15,006 nt of DNA from Pseudomonadota bacterium (GTDB lineage: Bacteria > Pseudomonadota > Gammaproteobacteria > Acidiferrobacterales > Acidiferrobacteraceae): positions 1-15,006 of the forward strand of contig JAJYPQ010000049.1 in assembly GCA_021795255.1 (NCBI GenBank), given 5' to 3'. Below are positions 14,792 through 15,006 of the stretch, in pieces. The position numbers and the translations under genes are program-made. The notes beneath the pieces were generated by a model that worked only from the letters and a program-made list of their open reading frames with translations, searched no databases and was not told where the DNA came from. Position 1 is the stretch's first letter, and each line of letters opens with the position of its first letter.

Positions 14792-15006
14792 CCGAACGGG
14801 CAGTCTGTCCCAGGCCATAGCGCGTCTGGGCCTGGGTGGGCTGTGGCTTTTAAGCCATGCCCCCCTGCCCTGGCTTGCGGTTATCGGCCGATCCTTGGGC
14901 CTTCTTCTCTATGGCCTGCACCGTAATCGTCGCCGGGTCGCCGTGACCAATATCGCCCTGTGTTTTCCCGAATTACCGAAAGCGGCCCAAAGGCGGCTCG
15001 TGCGGG
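14784..15006 (+). CDS. LpxL/HtrB-family lipid acyltransferase, copy 3 (3' end outside window)
   Basis: Starting at ATG 14784 inside ATGGCTGA (the stop of copy 2), the frame stays open to the end of the window for 74 codons. It encodes MADRTGSLSQAIARLGL, a hydrophobic segment LPWLAVIGRSLGLLLYGL, and then RNRRRVAVTNIALCFPE and RRLVR. These correspond to the N-terminal part of copies 1 and 2, up to the point just before the HX4E region. It is therefore a third tandem member; its catalytic part lies beyond the window. Confidence 0.9.
   Translation, partial: MADRTGSLSQAIARLGLGGLWLLSHAPLPWLAVIGRSLGLLLYGLHRNRRRVAVTNIALCFPELPKAAQRRLVR

Overview
The window looks like ordinary chromosome from a GC-rich gammaproteobacterium. 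The evidence is the gene content: apaG/apaH, prfC (RF3), typA, a metK-ahcY-metF set and LpxL-type acyltransferases. An acidophilic or sulfur-oxidising lineage would fit, but that is only an impression. I see no insertion sequence, phage gene, CRISPR array, rRNA or tRNA.

Layout. (1) 1-874: the C-terminal two thirds of hemL (+). (2) 875-1658: a small self-contained unit on the minus strand, with a near-perfect sigma-54 promoter (1361-1377), a 78-residue unknown protein (1079-1315) and a strong intrinsic terminator (1031-1056). The roughly 340 bases upstream contain an AT-rich tract and two inverted repeats placed where an enhancer-binding protein and a bending protein could act. (3) 1659-3821: a minus-strand operon pip-apaH-apaG. 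(4) 3822-3906: a compact divergent promoter region; both flanking genes seem to have almost no 5' leader. (5) 3907-7298: prfC (+) and typA (-), two translational GTPases that converge so tightly that their stop codons share one CTAG. (6) 7299-8636: a small putative membrane protein (-) divergent from a TetR-family regulator (+), with a palindrome inside the tetR promoter. (7) 8637-12002: a minus-strand operon metK-ahcY-metF for the S-adenosylmethionine cycle. (8) 12151-15006 (+): a TtcA-like tRNA thiolation enzyme, then three tandem genes of the LpxL/HtrB acyltransferase family joined by identical eight-base ATGNCTGA overlaps; the third runs off the window.

How the genes work together. metK, ahcY and metF make SAM, remove its by-product SAH and supply the methyl donor for remaking methionine. 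prfC and typA act on the ribosome. ApaH removes Ap4A. The acyltransferases probably acylate lipid A or another envelope lipid.

The most interesting parts are the sigma-54 controlled small gene, the acyltransferase array with its repeated overlaps, and the recurring pattern of promoters lying directly on start codons (ttcA, pip, probably prfC).
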